Shown: in pieces, positions 30,516-42,033 of the stretch | Position numbering within the stretch: position 1 is the first letter of the stretch | Layout of the letters: each line of letters begins with the position of its first letter | Made by a program: the position numbers and the translations under genes | NCBI GenBank assembly: GCA_037349105.1 | Contig: JAYJMM010000036.1 | Coordinates: 2,578,001-2,642,000 of the forward strand | Origin: Limnomonas spitsbergensis | Taxonomy: Eukaryota > Chlorophyta > Chlorophyceae > Chlamydomonadales | Reading direction: 5' to 3' | DNA: 64,000 nucleotides | Notes under the pieces: generated by a model | Seen by the model: the letters and a program-made list of their open reading frames with translations, nothing else | Databases searched by the model: none | What the model was told of the DNA's origin: nothing

Positions 30516-32176
30516 AATATCCGGGTTGTGGATACTTTTTGTAGAGGTATGGGTATGAGGAAGTATTTCTTTCATGGGTGGGCAGGCTTCGCCCATCAGC
30601 TGGCTCCCCAAATGCGTAAACTGACGTGTGGGGAAGTCAAGGGGGCTCTTGTAAGGGTACGAGCAATGTACGTTTTACATGTGAGCAAACGTGTGAGTTC
30701 TTGTTGGTCGTGGGCACCTGCTGGTCCTGCTTGCCTCATCTCCGCTGGCAACGAGAGATACAAGAGCATCCATGCTGTTCTCCTGTGTTAGCGCCTCAGG
30801 TTGTCAAGGGTTGGGCTGCCGGTCTCACACATGTTTTGATTGTAAGCAAAATACCAGTTGTATAGGGGGAGAAGGGTCCAATAACCCGAAGCTACAGATC
30901 TGCAGATTAGTAGTAAGTTTTGCATTGCATCACCTGGCGCCAGGGTTAACCAGTACGGCCCGTACCGTACCGTTGGACCGTACCGTGTTGTCCATTTTCT
31001 TACTAGCCCATCCCATTATGTCCGTACCGTACCGTATTCCGTACTGGGTTACCCTGCCTGGCGCTGGTGTGCAGGTTGGTGTTTGACGGTTTGTGAAATC
31101 CCCTGGAGTGGAATGTTTTGAAAGGCATTTGTTGTGCAACATTTTTTGAAGTCATGCCCAACCGGGCTGTTTTCTGTGTCTACGTCTTAGGTTTTCTAGG
31201 GGTGGGCGGCCGGCCTCATACTTTGTTAAGTCCAAGCAAAAGATGCCTCAGCATTGTCTTTACCAGGCTAGTGCGGCGCATTAACATCGCCGCACCACAA
31301 TGTCAATCATGTTCAAGAAATGAGCCCTTTTGGTCACTAGACGCCGCAGTGGCGCCCCCGCTTCTTCATCTCCATTTGCCACAGCCCCACGGAGCTGCCC
31401 AAGACCCGTCCCATCCCCCCCAGTCCATGTCCCACCACCGGTCCTAGCAGCTGCAGGCCTTTGCTATACCATCATCAGGCCGTAACCCAGGCACAAATGG
31501 CATATACAACGCCTTAACAGTTTACACACACATCCAGAAATATTCAGCCCGGAAGAGTATCTCCCTTGACATCAAAACAACACTGTTGGCCACTCCATTG
31601 GCACGGGCATTGTCTGAAAGAAAGAACAGTGTTGTGCAGGGGACACTGTTTTTCCAACTGTCCAGGAAAATAGGACATGAGCACCCCATGCAAAGAGAAA
31701 AATATCCATATTTCTTGAGAAAATAATGAGGTCCGGAGCTGCTGCTCGACATACCTCCAGATGTCAGGTACACACGATGATATGAAGATGCCAGCCCCCC
31801 TCGCAAAGGAGGGTCGCATGGCTGCACCATCGTCCTGGCTGTGCATGGTAGCTGGGGTGCATGGTAGCTGGAATTGAACATAGTCATTCCCTACCAGCCC
31901 CACGCGGCCGAGCGTTCAGCAGGGCCCAGCGGGTATGTACTGTTCTGAACACGATGATGGGAACATACACAAGGTTCACCCAGCCTGGGCAACTTGGACA
32001 AGCCTGTAATCGGTTTACCCCCCGATTCCAACAGTCTACTGGTCGCAAAGGGTGTGGGCATAGGATTGTTTTTTGGCGTAATTAGCTATTTGCCGTGGTA
32101 TAACAAAGCCTTCGCCTCTCCCTGCAGCTCGCTTATTAACAGACCGCCAGGCAGACTGAAACACATCGCAACATTA
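30516..32176. other. No gene recognised
   Basis: Contains a short CCGTACCGTACC-rich patch (30955-31050). Frames on either strand (up to 121 codons, e.g. 31522-31887 minus) show no domain. Possibly old transposon sequence. Confidence 0.45.
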
Positions 32177-33150
32177 CCCAGGCTGGGCTCTCAATCCCTC
32201 CCACCCAGGCTGGGCTCTCAATCCCTCCCACCCAGGCTGGGCTCTCAATCCCTCCCACCCAGGCTGGGCTCTCAATCCCTCCCACCCAGGCTGGGCTCAA
32301 TGCCTCAATCCCTCCCACCCAGGCTGGGCTCTCAATCCCTCCCACCCAGGCTGGGCTCTCAATCCCTCCCACCCAGGCTGGGCTCTCAATCCCTCCCACC
32401 CAGGCTGGGCTCTCAATCCCTGCCACCCAGGCTGGGCTCTCAATCCCTCCCACCCAGGCTGGGCTCTCAATCCCTCCCACCCAGGCTGGGCTCAATGCCT
32501 CAATCCCTCCCACCCAGGCTGGGCTCTCAATCCCTCCCACCCAGGCTGGGCTCTCAATCCCTCCCACCCAGGCTGGGCTCTCAATCCCTGCCACCCAGGC
32601 TGGGCTCTCAATCCCTCCCACCCAGGCTGGGCTCTCAATCCCTCCCACCCAGGCTGGGCTCTCAATCCCTGCCACCCAGGCTGGGCTCTCAATCCCTCCC
32701 ACCCAGGCTGGGCTCTCAATCCCTCCCACCCAGGCTGGGCTCTCAATCCCTCCCACCTAGGCTGGGCTCTCAATCCCTCCCACCCAGGCTGGGCTCTCAA
32801 TCCCTGCCACCCAGGCTGGGCTCTCAATCCCTCCCACCCAGGCTGGGCTCTCAATCCCTCCCACCCAGGCTGGGCTCTCAATCCCTGACACCCAGGCTGG
32901 GCTCTCAATCCCTGCCACCCAGGCTGGGCTCTCAATCCCTGACACCCAGGCTGGGCTCTCAATCCCTCCCACCCAGGCTGGGCTCTCAATCCCTGCCACC
33001 CAGGCTGGGCTCAATGCCTCAATCCCTCCCACCCAGGCTGGGCTCTCAATCCCTGCCACCCAGGCTGGGCTCTCAATCCCTCCCACCCAGGCTGGGCTCA
33101 ATGCCTCAATCCCTCCCACCCAGGCTGGGCTCGATCCCTCCCACCCTCCC
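32177..33150. repeat. 27-bp (occasionally 33-bp) minisatellite, about 35 copies
   Basis: The unit CAGGCTGGGCTCTCAATCCC + TCCCACC is 27 bp; at least five longer units with GGGCTCAATGCCTCAATCCC are 33 bp. Both lengths are multiples of three, so the plus frame 31994-33250 reads as a 9-residue LGSQSLPPR repeat without interruption, and minus frames read as GGIESPAWV repeats. No upstream exon or domain supports translation. Confidence 0.93.
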
Positions 33151-33442
33151 TTCCAACCTTGCTCCAGTGTCCCCAGTCTCCTGCTGGGAACAGCCAGAGA
33201 TCCATCGATGTCCTCATCAATGCATTTCTTTCTGGCATTGCCAAAGATAGATCCACCCCCTGGATCCACCTCCCTCTTCTTCCTTGCATCGGTAGAGAGC
33301 CACACATGAACGCATGGTCTACTCGTCCATGCATCAGCCAGCGGATGCATTCGCTGCTGCTGCCGCCGCGTTTGTTCAGCGCCCGCTCATGTCCTGTGGT
33401 ATCAGATGGACATCCAACCAACCATCCCAGCTGGTCCCACAT
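33151..33442. other. 3' flank of the minus-strand gene, no gene seen
   Basis: Unique sequence between the 27-bp array and the stop codon of the small minus-strand gene; likely its 3' untranslated region. Confidence 0.4.
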
Positions 33443-34308
33443 TCATTCGTCAGCCAACGCATTCGCTGATGCTGCCGCACCCCCATCCCGCACAGCCGCA
33501 GGCGCTCGCTCCTGTCCCTTGGCATCCAGTACATCCGGCCCCACGTCCCTGCTGCCCGAGTTGATGTACGCGCCACGCGGCATTCGTGGCATCGGGTTTT
33601 CCGGGTTGAACTTGGGTACGTAGTTCATATGGTACCACACTGCATGCGTCAGGTAAGGTAGTGAATACATGCCTCTCTCAGAGCAGCACCGAGGGGCTTC
33701 CCAGGCGGGCATCCCTGTGTGCATTTTTGTATTCCATCTCCATCCCCATCCCAGCGCAATATCGCGTACATGACTTGCATGCTCGTATGTGCATCTCTCT
33801 GAATAAAGGGCTGCATTTGTTTACAACCCTCCAACTTGAGGGGTGCATGCTGTGAATCATGAGGTTTCCGATTTTAGACAGGGGGGGGGAATTGGGTAAA
33901 AATTTCATTTAGCATCATATCGCGAAGGGAGAAAGAAAGATTACTACCCTATCTCCCCCTCTCTGGTAAGAACGTTAAGAGTTTCTGGAATCCAGCTGGT
34001 AAATATGAAGGTCACCCTGTGCAGAGGACACCGTCATAATGGAAGTCCATGCCATGTCATGTCAAGCCATGATCAACCATGCGTGCATGCATGCCATGCT
34101 AGTCGTGCACCACCGGCGAATGCATGGTACATGCATGTGACGTGCCATGCACCACATGAGTACTGGACCCCCATGTGCTGATGACTGGGTCCTAACCTGG
34201 GAAGAAGGCGGTGCCCATGATGGTGGTGGTGAAGGTCACAGCGAGGAAGACTTTGTTGTTTTTCATCTTGTACCACAGCCCTCGGTCCTTTCTTTGGAAC
34301 GAGGACAT
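33443..34308 (-). CDS. Small single-pass membrane protein, possibly a mitochondrial respiratory subunit (2 exons)
   Basis: Exon 1 is 34308-34197 (ATG, 37 codons + 1 nt, donor GTTAGG); exon 2 is 33639-33443 (acceptor ATGCAG, 2 nt + 65 codons including TGA). The phases fit and give 102 residues. The product starts with a short basic/polar stretch, then a hydrophobic segment of about 18 residues (KVFLAVTFTTTIMGTAFFPV), then VWYHMNYVPKFNPENPMPRM, RGAYINSGSRDVGPD and an Ala-rich acidic tail. The second part looks strongly protein-like (few low-complexity residues, sensible codons). Size and layout resemble accessory subunits of mitochondrial complexes I or IV, but I do not recognise the family. 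An in-frame ATG at 34377 would add 23 residues. It is transcribed divergently from the mTERF gene 284 bp away. Confidence 0.65.
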
Positions 34309-34592
34309 TCTTGGCCGACCAGTTTGGACTCGATATCTAGTGGACAATGTCAAGGTGAATGGGACGTTTTTTTGCAACAGTCTTCGTTTAAATCTGGTTT
34401 CTGTTATCGTTTCAGAAAATACAAAAATCTCCGTGGCGTGGTTTCAGGCTGAGACTCTGGTTTCAGGCCCCAGGTTTCAGGCATACGGCAATTTGTACGG
34501 CATTTATTTGTCGTATTCCTCAAGCTTCGCTCTGGCCAGACGCTCTCTGGCTCTGGCGATCCTTTCTTCATTTCTAGTATTTCAATGTCAAC
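34309..34592. promoter_or_regulatory. Probable bidirectional promoter region
   Basis: The 284 bp between the divergent starts of the small membrane-protein gene (minus) and the mTERF gene (plus) must hold both 5' leaders and promoters unless further upstream exons exist. No TATA box or known element stands out. The right part is AT-richer than the genes. Confidence 0.4.
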
Positions 34593-37500
34593 ATGCATTC
34601 AATCGCTCACCGACATCTTGTAAACAATACGCTCGACGCTTCGCCATCTGGGAGATCCTGCTACACGCGAGTACCTTTGGCTAGCTTAAGGTCTGTTCTC
34701 TGCCAAGCACGCGCCTATCAGAGAAGTGATGATATAGAACCTCGCAATCAACTTCCTGCCAGTACCTCATCACCAGCCGCACCTCAATCGTTGCGTAACA
34801 TCAAGTCTGCCCGAAAGTTAAAGAGCAGATTGAGCAAGCAGGACCGTACTATATGGCGCCTAGAGCGAAAGCTGCACAGGCATGCACCGGACAGCTCGAA
34901 AGATGAGCAAATTCTACTGGAGAGGCTCCTGCATGTGTCCTTGGAAAGGAGAGACAAGCTGGAGAACCAGGATTTGAGCAAAGCCGATGTTGGTAAGCCA
35001 CTCACTCTCAAGCCCTGAAGATCAATCCATCCCTGGCTCACCTCGCAACTCCCATGCGACCATGGCACGGTCGCAGCAGCACAGAGGCTTCTGCTGCATT
35101 GCAAGGAGCTGGACGTGGACCCTGCGCTCCTGGCTCAATTAGCAGAGGGAAACCTTCAGCTGCTACTGCTCCAGCCGCTGGAACTGAGGGCTCGTGTTGA
35201 GCTGTTAGTGTCAGCGCTGTCGCTCAATTCGCCGACAGAGCTGTTGGAGCTGTCACTCCAGCACCCCACATTGATCACCAGGTGTGATGTGACTCTCAGC
35301 CTGGTAGCGGCTAAAATAGGACCCCCTTCTAAAGACCATGCAACCTATATGCTACTAGATTGCACGATCTTTAGCAGGAGGTCTGTAGTGTCAGGATTGC
35401 ACGCCCTTGCACTCTACCTGAACGTCCTTCCTGCCATAGGCTTCAAGATTCATGGAACGGTAATGTTGCTTTGCTCTCTCTTGATCCCCGTGTCCCGTAA
35501 TCTCATACCGCAGGCCCTCGTACGACCTTGCCAAAAGCCTCCCCAACCTGGCTGCACTGTTCAAGAGCCGGGGCATGGACATGAGGGCCATGGCGAGGAT
35601 GCAGCCCGACCTGCTACTCCAGAACCCCGGCACAATACGTCACAAGCTGGACGCCATTCCAGGTGCAATATCTTTTGTTTTGTGGCATGGTAGCTCACGT
35701 AGTGCTACGGCGGAACGGGTGGCTTCCTTAATCCACGCCTCAGGGTGTGTCTTTTATTTATTGTTTTGTTTTATAGCATTAACCTGTCCACCCTGGAGCC
35801 TGTACAGGAAGGCGAGGCGGTGCGAGCCAGAACAATAGAGATTAACCATTTGGAACAGACAAAAGGAAAGGCAGGACCTTGGGGGGGCGAGGAGAAGTCA
35901 GATTGGCGTTTTTGTGATATAGAGCACACCAGACCATTTTAAGCTCTGCAGTGTTAATTATTCCGACTATGGGTTCACCTTCAGCAGGCCGCCTCGCGGC
36001 CGCTAGAGGACGGATCGGGAGCAAACCTGGACTAGCCTACGGCTGGTGGCCACTGCAGCAAGGCTGCCCACAAACAGGGCCTCAGGCCAGAGGCCGGAAT
36101 GTAGCTGGCATGTAGCTGAGTCACGACAAAATAAACACGGTTAAGCTGGCTCCCGGGCTGTCGCCCTTGGCCAAAGCTTGACAGGCTGCAGTGCTCCCTG
36201 CACCATGCCAGCCTGCCCAGGGGCTGCTTGTGCCTGCGTTGCACTCGGTCCTGTGCAATCGCGCCGTAATTCAGACATCATGAAAGTGATTACGGTCATT
36301 ATTGGTGAAAGCAGCTGAATTCGCCTTAAAATTACGGTGACTGAAACTCAGCCATGTAATTCAGCCACCGTAAGGACTGAGTCGGCACTGCACTGCATAG
36401 AATGCATCATGATCGATGATACATGTATGATACCTGGATGCATGGAGCCTGTCGCTGTTATTGGTTAAAACCGCTTAGCCGTTAACCGATTGATAGGCTA
36501 TTCAAGCATTGGTTGTTCTAGGCTAGCGTCTGTTACGGGTTCATCGCCTTATTCTGCTCACATAGACCTGCAGTCTGTGCAAGCTCATGCCGTGTGCATG
36601 CTCATGACTTGGGGTGCGCTCCCAGCATGCTCACCCTGTCCCCGCACTGAAGGTTTAGGGTTCAGGGCCTGTCTGACACATGCCTCTGCCTCTGCAGCTG
36701 CGCTGGATCTCCCACCACGCCGTGCGAGGGAGGTCGTGTCAATGTGCCCACAGCTGCTGCGACGCTCGACTGCCAGCGTCCATGAGAGATACAAGGTATG
36801 CACGGGTTTCAGTGTTGGGGGATTGACGGTCGTGGCGGTAGGGCTCTTGACGGTGCCACACTTATTTACGCTCCTTCAGTCCACACTTTCTCCGGCGTAA
36901 CACAGTCATTTTACGTTACGCCTGAGTCATCTTACGCATCACCTGGATCAATTTACGCTCCTGTAGTCAACATTTTACTGTTTCACGGCGTAAGACAGTC
37001 ATCTTATGTTACCCTTGAGTCATCTTACGTTACGCCTGAGTCGATTTACAGCGTCAGAGCCCAACGCTGATTAGTTTGTGGTGAGGTTCTGCTGGCCTGC
37101 TTGTGTTCAATTGTCTTTGGTACGTCTGCATGCTACTGGTATGCGGGATCAGGGTCTGAGCCAACAAGAGTTTTCACAAGCGACCGGGACAATTGTTTAT
37201 GAATAAATGTTTAATCATATGCTTGTTTGGTCCCATCCCAGTGGTTATTTTAGGGCACGATATGTTCAAGGTAATCGTGTGACCGAATCAGTCACCGGGT
37301 TACAACCTGAGGTCGAGGCCAGGGCGAGGGGACAATCGGCTGAAGTGATTATCCCCCACTTTTACCCTTAACCATTAAGCCTTAAATGAACACTGTCCCA
37401 TACCCACTTACTGCTTTTTGTTCGCCCCTGGACACTGCGCCTGTCTGGCTTGCCCCGCATCCACGTCCTGCAAACTTTTCCTGAGTTAGAGGACGAGGGT

Positions 37501-38827
37501 GACACTGCACCTGCTTGGCTTTTCCCACACCCACGACCCGCATTATTTTTCTGGATTAAAGGCTCAGGGTGACACTGCGCCTGTTTGGCCTACCCAACTC
37601 CCACCTCCTTGTCCTGCTCCCGACCACCCGCAGCTCCTCCAGAAACTCTTCGACAGCGTCCCGCGCAACTTTCTGAACGAGCTGGTCTGCTCAGACCCGC
37701 GCGTGCTGTGCATCAGCGCCAAGACCATGGCCGCCAAGTTCTCCCGCCTCATGTCCAAGTACGGCAGCTTCCAGGCCGACGTGGTGGATATGATCCTCGT
37801 GGACCCTAACATTCTACTAAGAGTACAAATGCAGCCGCAGCAGGCGTCAGCGGCGCCGCTGCCCGTGCAGCGGCAGCCCAAGGCTGTTGTGTCCGGATCG
37901 GCCCGGCTCGTCGCCCTGGCTTCGGAGTTGCAGGTGCCCCTCGTCGAGCTGCTGCTGCTCTGCACATCCCCGGGCAGCGACGTTTGCCGGTGGCAGGTTG
38001 CAGATGCTGCCACGGCAGTGGCGGCGCTTGGCGCCGCGCTCTGCCTGCCTCTGGATGAGGCCAAGGCGCTTGTCAGGAAGCAGGTGCGCCTGCTGGGCGT
38101 GCCCGCTGAAGAGCTGCAACAGCGGGCAGCCAAGCTCCAGGGCCTGCTGCGCCTGCCGGTCAACAGCGGTGCCGCCGCCGCCGCTTCTGCCGCATCTGAT
38201 GCCTCGGTCGCTGTCGCGCCTGCTCGCCTGCCGCGCCTGCTGCTGCTGAACCCTGACCTGCTGCTGAGCGACCCTGTGGAGCTGGACGGGCGCATCGAGC
38301 AGCTTGCGCAGCTGATGAACTTGCCCCTAGACCGCATGCAGGCCATGCTCGAGGCCAGCCCGACACTGATCATGGAGCCTGCCCAGCAGGTCGTCGAGCG
38401 TCTGCTGGCAATACGGAACCTGCTCGGTGGGGTAAGCGCGGGTCTGGTTTCAGAGCTGGTCGTAAAGGAGCCGCGCATCCTGAGCACGCCTCTCGCGGAC
38501 CTGGTCTCGGCGTTTGATGAGCTGGCCAGCTCGTTTGGAAGCTTCCGTGAAGACGCATTGCAGCTGATCCTCGCGGACCCATCGATGCTGTTGGGGGGCC
38601 GGGCGGCCACGGCCGGCTTTGCGACAATGGACAGGGGCGAGGAGCTTCAGAAGAAAGGCGCGGGGGGAAGGAAGAAGAAGTCACGACAGGAGGCGGCGGC
38701 GTTGGCTGCGGCCGCGGCTGCAGAGGGGGGTCGGTCGGCGGCGGCGGCGCCTGGAGTTGGGCAGGGAAAGGAGGAGGCGTATGAACTTGACGGCGGGAGG
38801 CGGGACATGGAAAGGCTTTGGACGTAA
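34593..38827 (+). CDS. mTERF-family protein, likely organelle-targeted (5 exons)
   Basis: Exons 34593-34992, 35080-35281, 35514-35662, 36698-36795 and 37634-38827 (TAA) join with consistent phases (1, 2, 1, 0) to 680 residues. The first about 45 residues are rich in Ser, Arg and His and poor in acids, as in a mitochondrial or plastid transit peptide. mTERF-type helical repeats of about 30-35 residues with the (L/I)xxxPxLL signature follow: SLQHPTLIT, RMQPDLLLQNPGTI, SMCPQLLRRS, LVCSDPRVLCIS, ILVDPNILLR, LLLLNPDLLLSDPVEL, MLEASPTLIMEPA, LVVKEPRILSTPLADL and ILADPSMLLGG. The last 70 residues are low-complexity (Lys-rich, then Ala/Gly). Family members bind nucleic acid in organelles and act in transcription termination, RNA maturation or ribosome assembly. 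Exon 4 lacks an obvious weakness; the start codon is the least certain part. Confidence 0.85.
35975..36140 (-). repeat. SINE/MITE-like dispersed repeat, copy 2 (mTERF gene intron 3)
   Basis: The reverse complement carries CTCAGCTACATGCCAGCTAC, GGCCTCTGGCCTGAGGCCCT and GTCCAGGTTTGCTCCC, matching copies at 22415 and 58320. It is antisense to the host gene. Confidence 0.8.
36890..37630 (+). repeat. Tandem duplications in mTERF intron 4
   Basis: 36890-37050 repeats a TCATCTTACGTTACGCCTGA-like unit several times. 37425-37620 holds about three copies of a roughly 70-bp unit (GACACTGCGCCTGTTTGGC type), ending just before the exon 5 acceptor. Confidence 0.7.
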
Positions 38828-41489
38828 TGCGGGATACGGTGGATGTGCAGGTGCCCAGCTGGCAGGGCGTGGGGGCCAATGTTGATCTGATAGGTCTGGA
38901 CTTGATTTGGGGTGTTTTCGGTCCGTCCTCGTCGCGGGTTTCTGGTTTTGTTTTATTTGGTCTTCTGTGCTGGTTTCCGCCTGGTTCGCTGTGCCTGGCT
39001 CTTTGGAAGAGGGCTTTTGGTGGTTGATCGGCTACCTTAAAGTGGAAGAGGTGAATCCAGTACACGAAGGGAACACGGCACCCAAAAGTACTTCACCAGG
39101 AAGTCTTCAGGTCCATAGAGCGAAAACACGGTACAATATGCTTGGTGACCTACAGGGGGGATCGGGCGTCCACTGCCTCCGGTTGGTCCGATGTTGAGAG
39201 AGGTGTTGCTACATATTCTGCCCAAATGGTGACAAGGTCATGTCGGAAACGATCCGTCTAAGCATCAGGAGGCTTATTCTATTAACGGTACTTGACTTGG
39301 CTGACAAAAGCGACATTTCTACTTATTAAGGTACGTGATAGGACGAGAAAGGATGAGAGTATGGGCCGTATTGTGTTGGGGGCTCTTGTTTGGCTCTCTT
39401 ATGGGGGGGCTGTATTCTGTACTGGGTTTGTGTTCGGCCTTCCTATGAGGAGCGACATATTCTGGCTCCGTATTCTGTATGGAATAGTGTTCACGCTTTG
39501 CATGAGCGGATCAACTTTGCTTGGTGAGCTCGACAGGGGATCGGACGTTTACTGCTTTCGGTTGGTTTAGACCTTTGCTTGAATCACATGTGACATGTTC
39601 TACCCAAGTCTTGATGAAGTTCTGTCTGAAACGATCCATCCATGCATCAGGAGGCATAAGCGCGACATGACTTGGTTGACGAGGGCGACATTGGATGAGG
39701 GGGAGGAGGAGGAGCCATAGATCGAATAGACTTCAGCTATACGGTAAAGCGTATCCGGGGGGATGGGCAACTTGACGTGGTGTGGACCATTTGTGGTGTC
39801 AATAAATGTGTCAATAACGTTACACCTCTGGGCCCGCTCAGAGCTCGGCCACGTAGGCGCCCAACTGTTCAGAAGGGAGTTAAGGAGGCACTAAAAGGAA
39901 GAGAGGGGGAAAGGAACAAAGGAGAGGCCGGGAAGGCTAAGCAGACCAAGTCCAACACCTGAGTTCCACTAGAGACTACCCCTCAACAAAGCCTTTAAGA
40001 AAAGTCCAGGAAAGCAAGCGTATCCCACCCCTGCTTGGCCGCGAGGGCGCTCCACTGATCAGAAGGGAGAAGTGAAGAAACTAAAAAGGGGGCAAACAAC
40101 AACAACAACAAAAAAGGCCAAAAGAGAAGGCCGGAAAGGCCAACGATATCGGCCTCAGAAACCCCGGAGACTAACCCTCAATAATGCCCACAGCACAGTC
40201 CACAAAAGCAAGTGCGTCCCACCCATGCTCAGCCTGGTACAATAAATGTGTAAAACGTTATTTCCGAGTGTGTACAAGATACTTGAAAGAGAAAAATTAA
40301 GTAGCACCATACCGGTAACAGAAATCCGAACCGTAGCATGCCGGTTATCATCGTTTCGGACCGCCCGCCTCACCAAATAGTTGAATATAGGAGATTGTGC
40401 CGATTGTTTTAACCCAACGCACGGGTCGATCACAATTTCATGATCATTTGCATGGAGGACGCAGGGGACCTGTCCAACCTGCCTTACTGGTACTGGCCTG
40501 CCTGTGGGCCGGTGATTTTTGTGCTTCCAAGGCTGCCAAATTAGCATGCAAGTTGAGTTCTTGAATTTATTCAAAGTGCATTTCAGTTCGCGCACTTCTC
40601 TAAATAAATTTCTATGCACGATCAGGAATGCGTTGAAGACTTTAACCGTAATATTAAACAGTAATTAATTACACTGCATCAGTAAATGCCGAACACTCAT
40701 ACCTATTACTGATGAAAATACATGATGTATCTTAATTATCATTGCCCTGATATATTAATCTTGACGTCAACACATATGAACATGTCGCCGCGTACGGCAC
40801 CACCATAAATTATAGACAACAAAAAGATGTACAAACTGACCAGCAACCGATTGTCGTCAACCAATCCTCGCTGGCTGGCTGCCTGGCTGGTAAATATAAC
40901 CGGGGCCTATAACCACCATTACAAGTGGTAATTGCCGTACGTTGATTCACGCCCATGAGAGAAAGCGCCGGGACATGAAGTAAAGAAAATAAACAGTAAG
41001 TACAACGCCAATTCCACAGCGTAGATTTGGCAGTTACGGGCTGACTAGACGCCTAAGCCCCGGTCTGTACCACAGGTCTGTACTCCAAACATAAAATGGG
41101 ACAATGGCGGGACAGGAAGAACATGGGAGGATGCGAGCCAGCAATCCGCCTGACTATTTTCAAGCAAACGTCGAAGACGAATGAATGGAATCATGGAATG
41201 GGCAGACTAGACAGTGTGAACTGAAAGTTGTTTACAAAGGGGAGGGGCATGGCCAGGTGGGATACGAAGGACAGGAAAGAGGTGCATGTTGTCTTTAACC
41301 TAAATGCCAGAGGATACAATATTCCGATAGATGATGGCGATGTGAATGTGAGGATGCGGGAATGGGGGGTCGACAGGAGGGATAGGTGGCGAAGATGGAA
41401 GAGGGGGCGAGGAGAAAGAGAGAAGACGTCGGAGCTTGTCTTGAATGAAAGAATCGCCAGAGTTAGCCCTGAGGAACACGACATTCGAA
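38828..41489. other. Intergenic with two pairs of direct duplications
   Basis: No gene recognised in 2.6 kb. About 39155-39310 and 39532-39695 are diverged copies of one sequence (GGGATCGG..GTCCACTGC, GAAACGATCC, CATCAGGAGGC). About 39840-40010 and 40040-40215 are another diverged pair (CAGAAGGGAG, AGGCCGGAAAGGC, CCCTCAA). The rest, especially 40.2-41.1 kb, is AT-rich unique sequence. Confidence 0.6.
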
Positions 41490-41814
41490 ATGCCGTACAC
41501 TCAAGAAGATGCGCTGGTGCTCAGCAGGTAAGGGGGCTCGGTCTTGTCGGAGTACTTAATTTCCACACATGTTCACATATAGAGGCTCCTTTCACTACCC
41601 TCGAACCGAACTCTGTCCAATCTTGGTGAAAATTGTTGTAAATGGCTGATCGCTTCCCTCCACCGCCGATGAAAGTCACGAGGGTGAGAAACGCCAAATG
41701 AACAGTGCTCGAGTCCGTCGACGTGGTTTGATTTTCCGAGTGCCCAGATGTTATCAAACCGAGCTTCGAGGGGTGCTGTCATGATTCCAGTCTGACTCAT
41801 GAATTTGTGCTCAG

Positions 41815-42033
41815 GAGCAAATGGACACGGCGGATATCCCCTACCACTACCGCGATTACTGCGCGCACATGTGGATCGACTACAAGGAGTGCCGAGTGAA
41901 TAACCCCTTCATGTGGAGGAAGAATTGCCACCACCAGGTACACGGCTACAACAAGTGCGAGTACAAAGAGTTCAAAAGACGCGTTGCTATCGCCATTGAG
42001 GAGAAGAAGAGGAGAGGTATCCTCAAGGTCTAA
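41815..42033 (+). CDS. NDUFB7: NADH dehydrogenase (complex I) beta subcomplex subunit 7 / B18, main exon
   Basis: The exon follows an acceptor GTGCTCAG and encodes about 72 residues to the TAA. It carries the twin Cx9C (CHCH) motif, CAHMWIDYKEC and CHHQVHGYNKC, preceded by IPYHYRDYCAH as in NDUFB7 proteins, and ends in a basic helix (EYKEFKRRVAIAIEEKK). The protein is a peripheral accessory subunit of complex I on the intermembrane-space side, imported and disulfide-bonded through the MIA40 route. The first exon is not settled. An ATG at 41490 starts a plausible leader (MPYTQEDALVLS) before a good donor at 41528, but that donor leaves phase 2 whereas this exon needs phase 0. Either a poor donor (GTGCTC at 41517) is used, or translation starts at the ATG at 41821, or the assembly has an indel. 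Confidence 0.88.
   Translation, partial: EQMDTADIPYHYRDYCAHMWIDYKECRVNNPFMWRKNCHHQVHGYNKCEYKEFKRRVAIAIEEKKRRGILKV

Noticed and set aside
31994..33250. 418-codon LGSQSLPPR-repeat protein
   Set aside because: Not annotated as a gene because there is no domain, no upstream exon and equally open minus frames; kept only as a finding on frame-preserving units.
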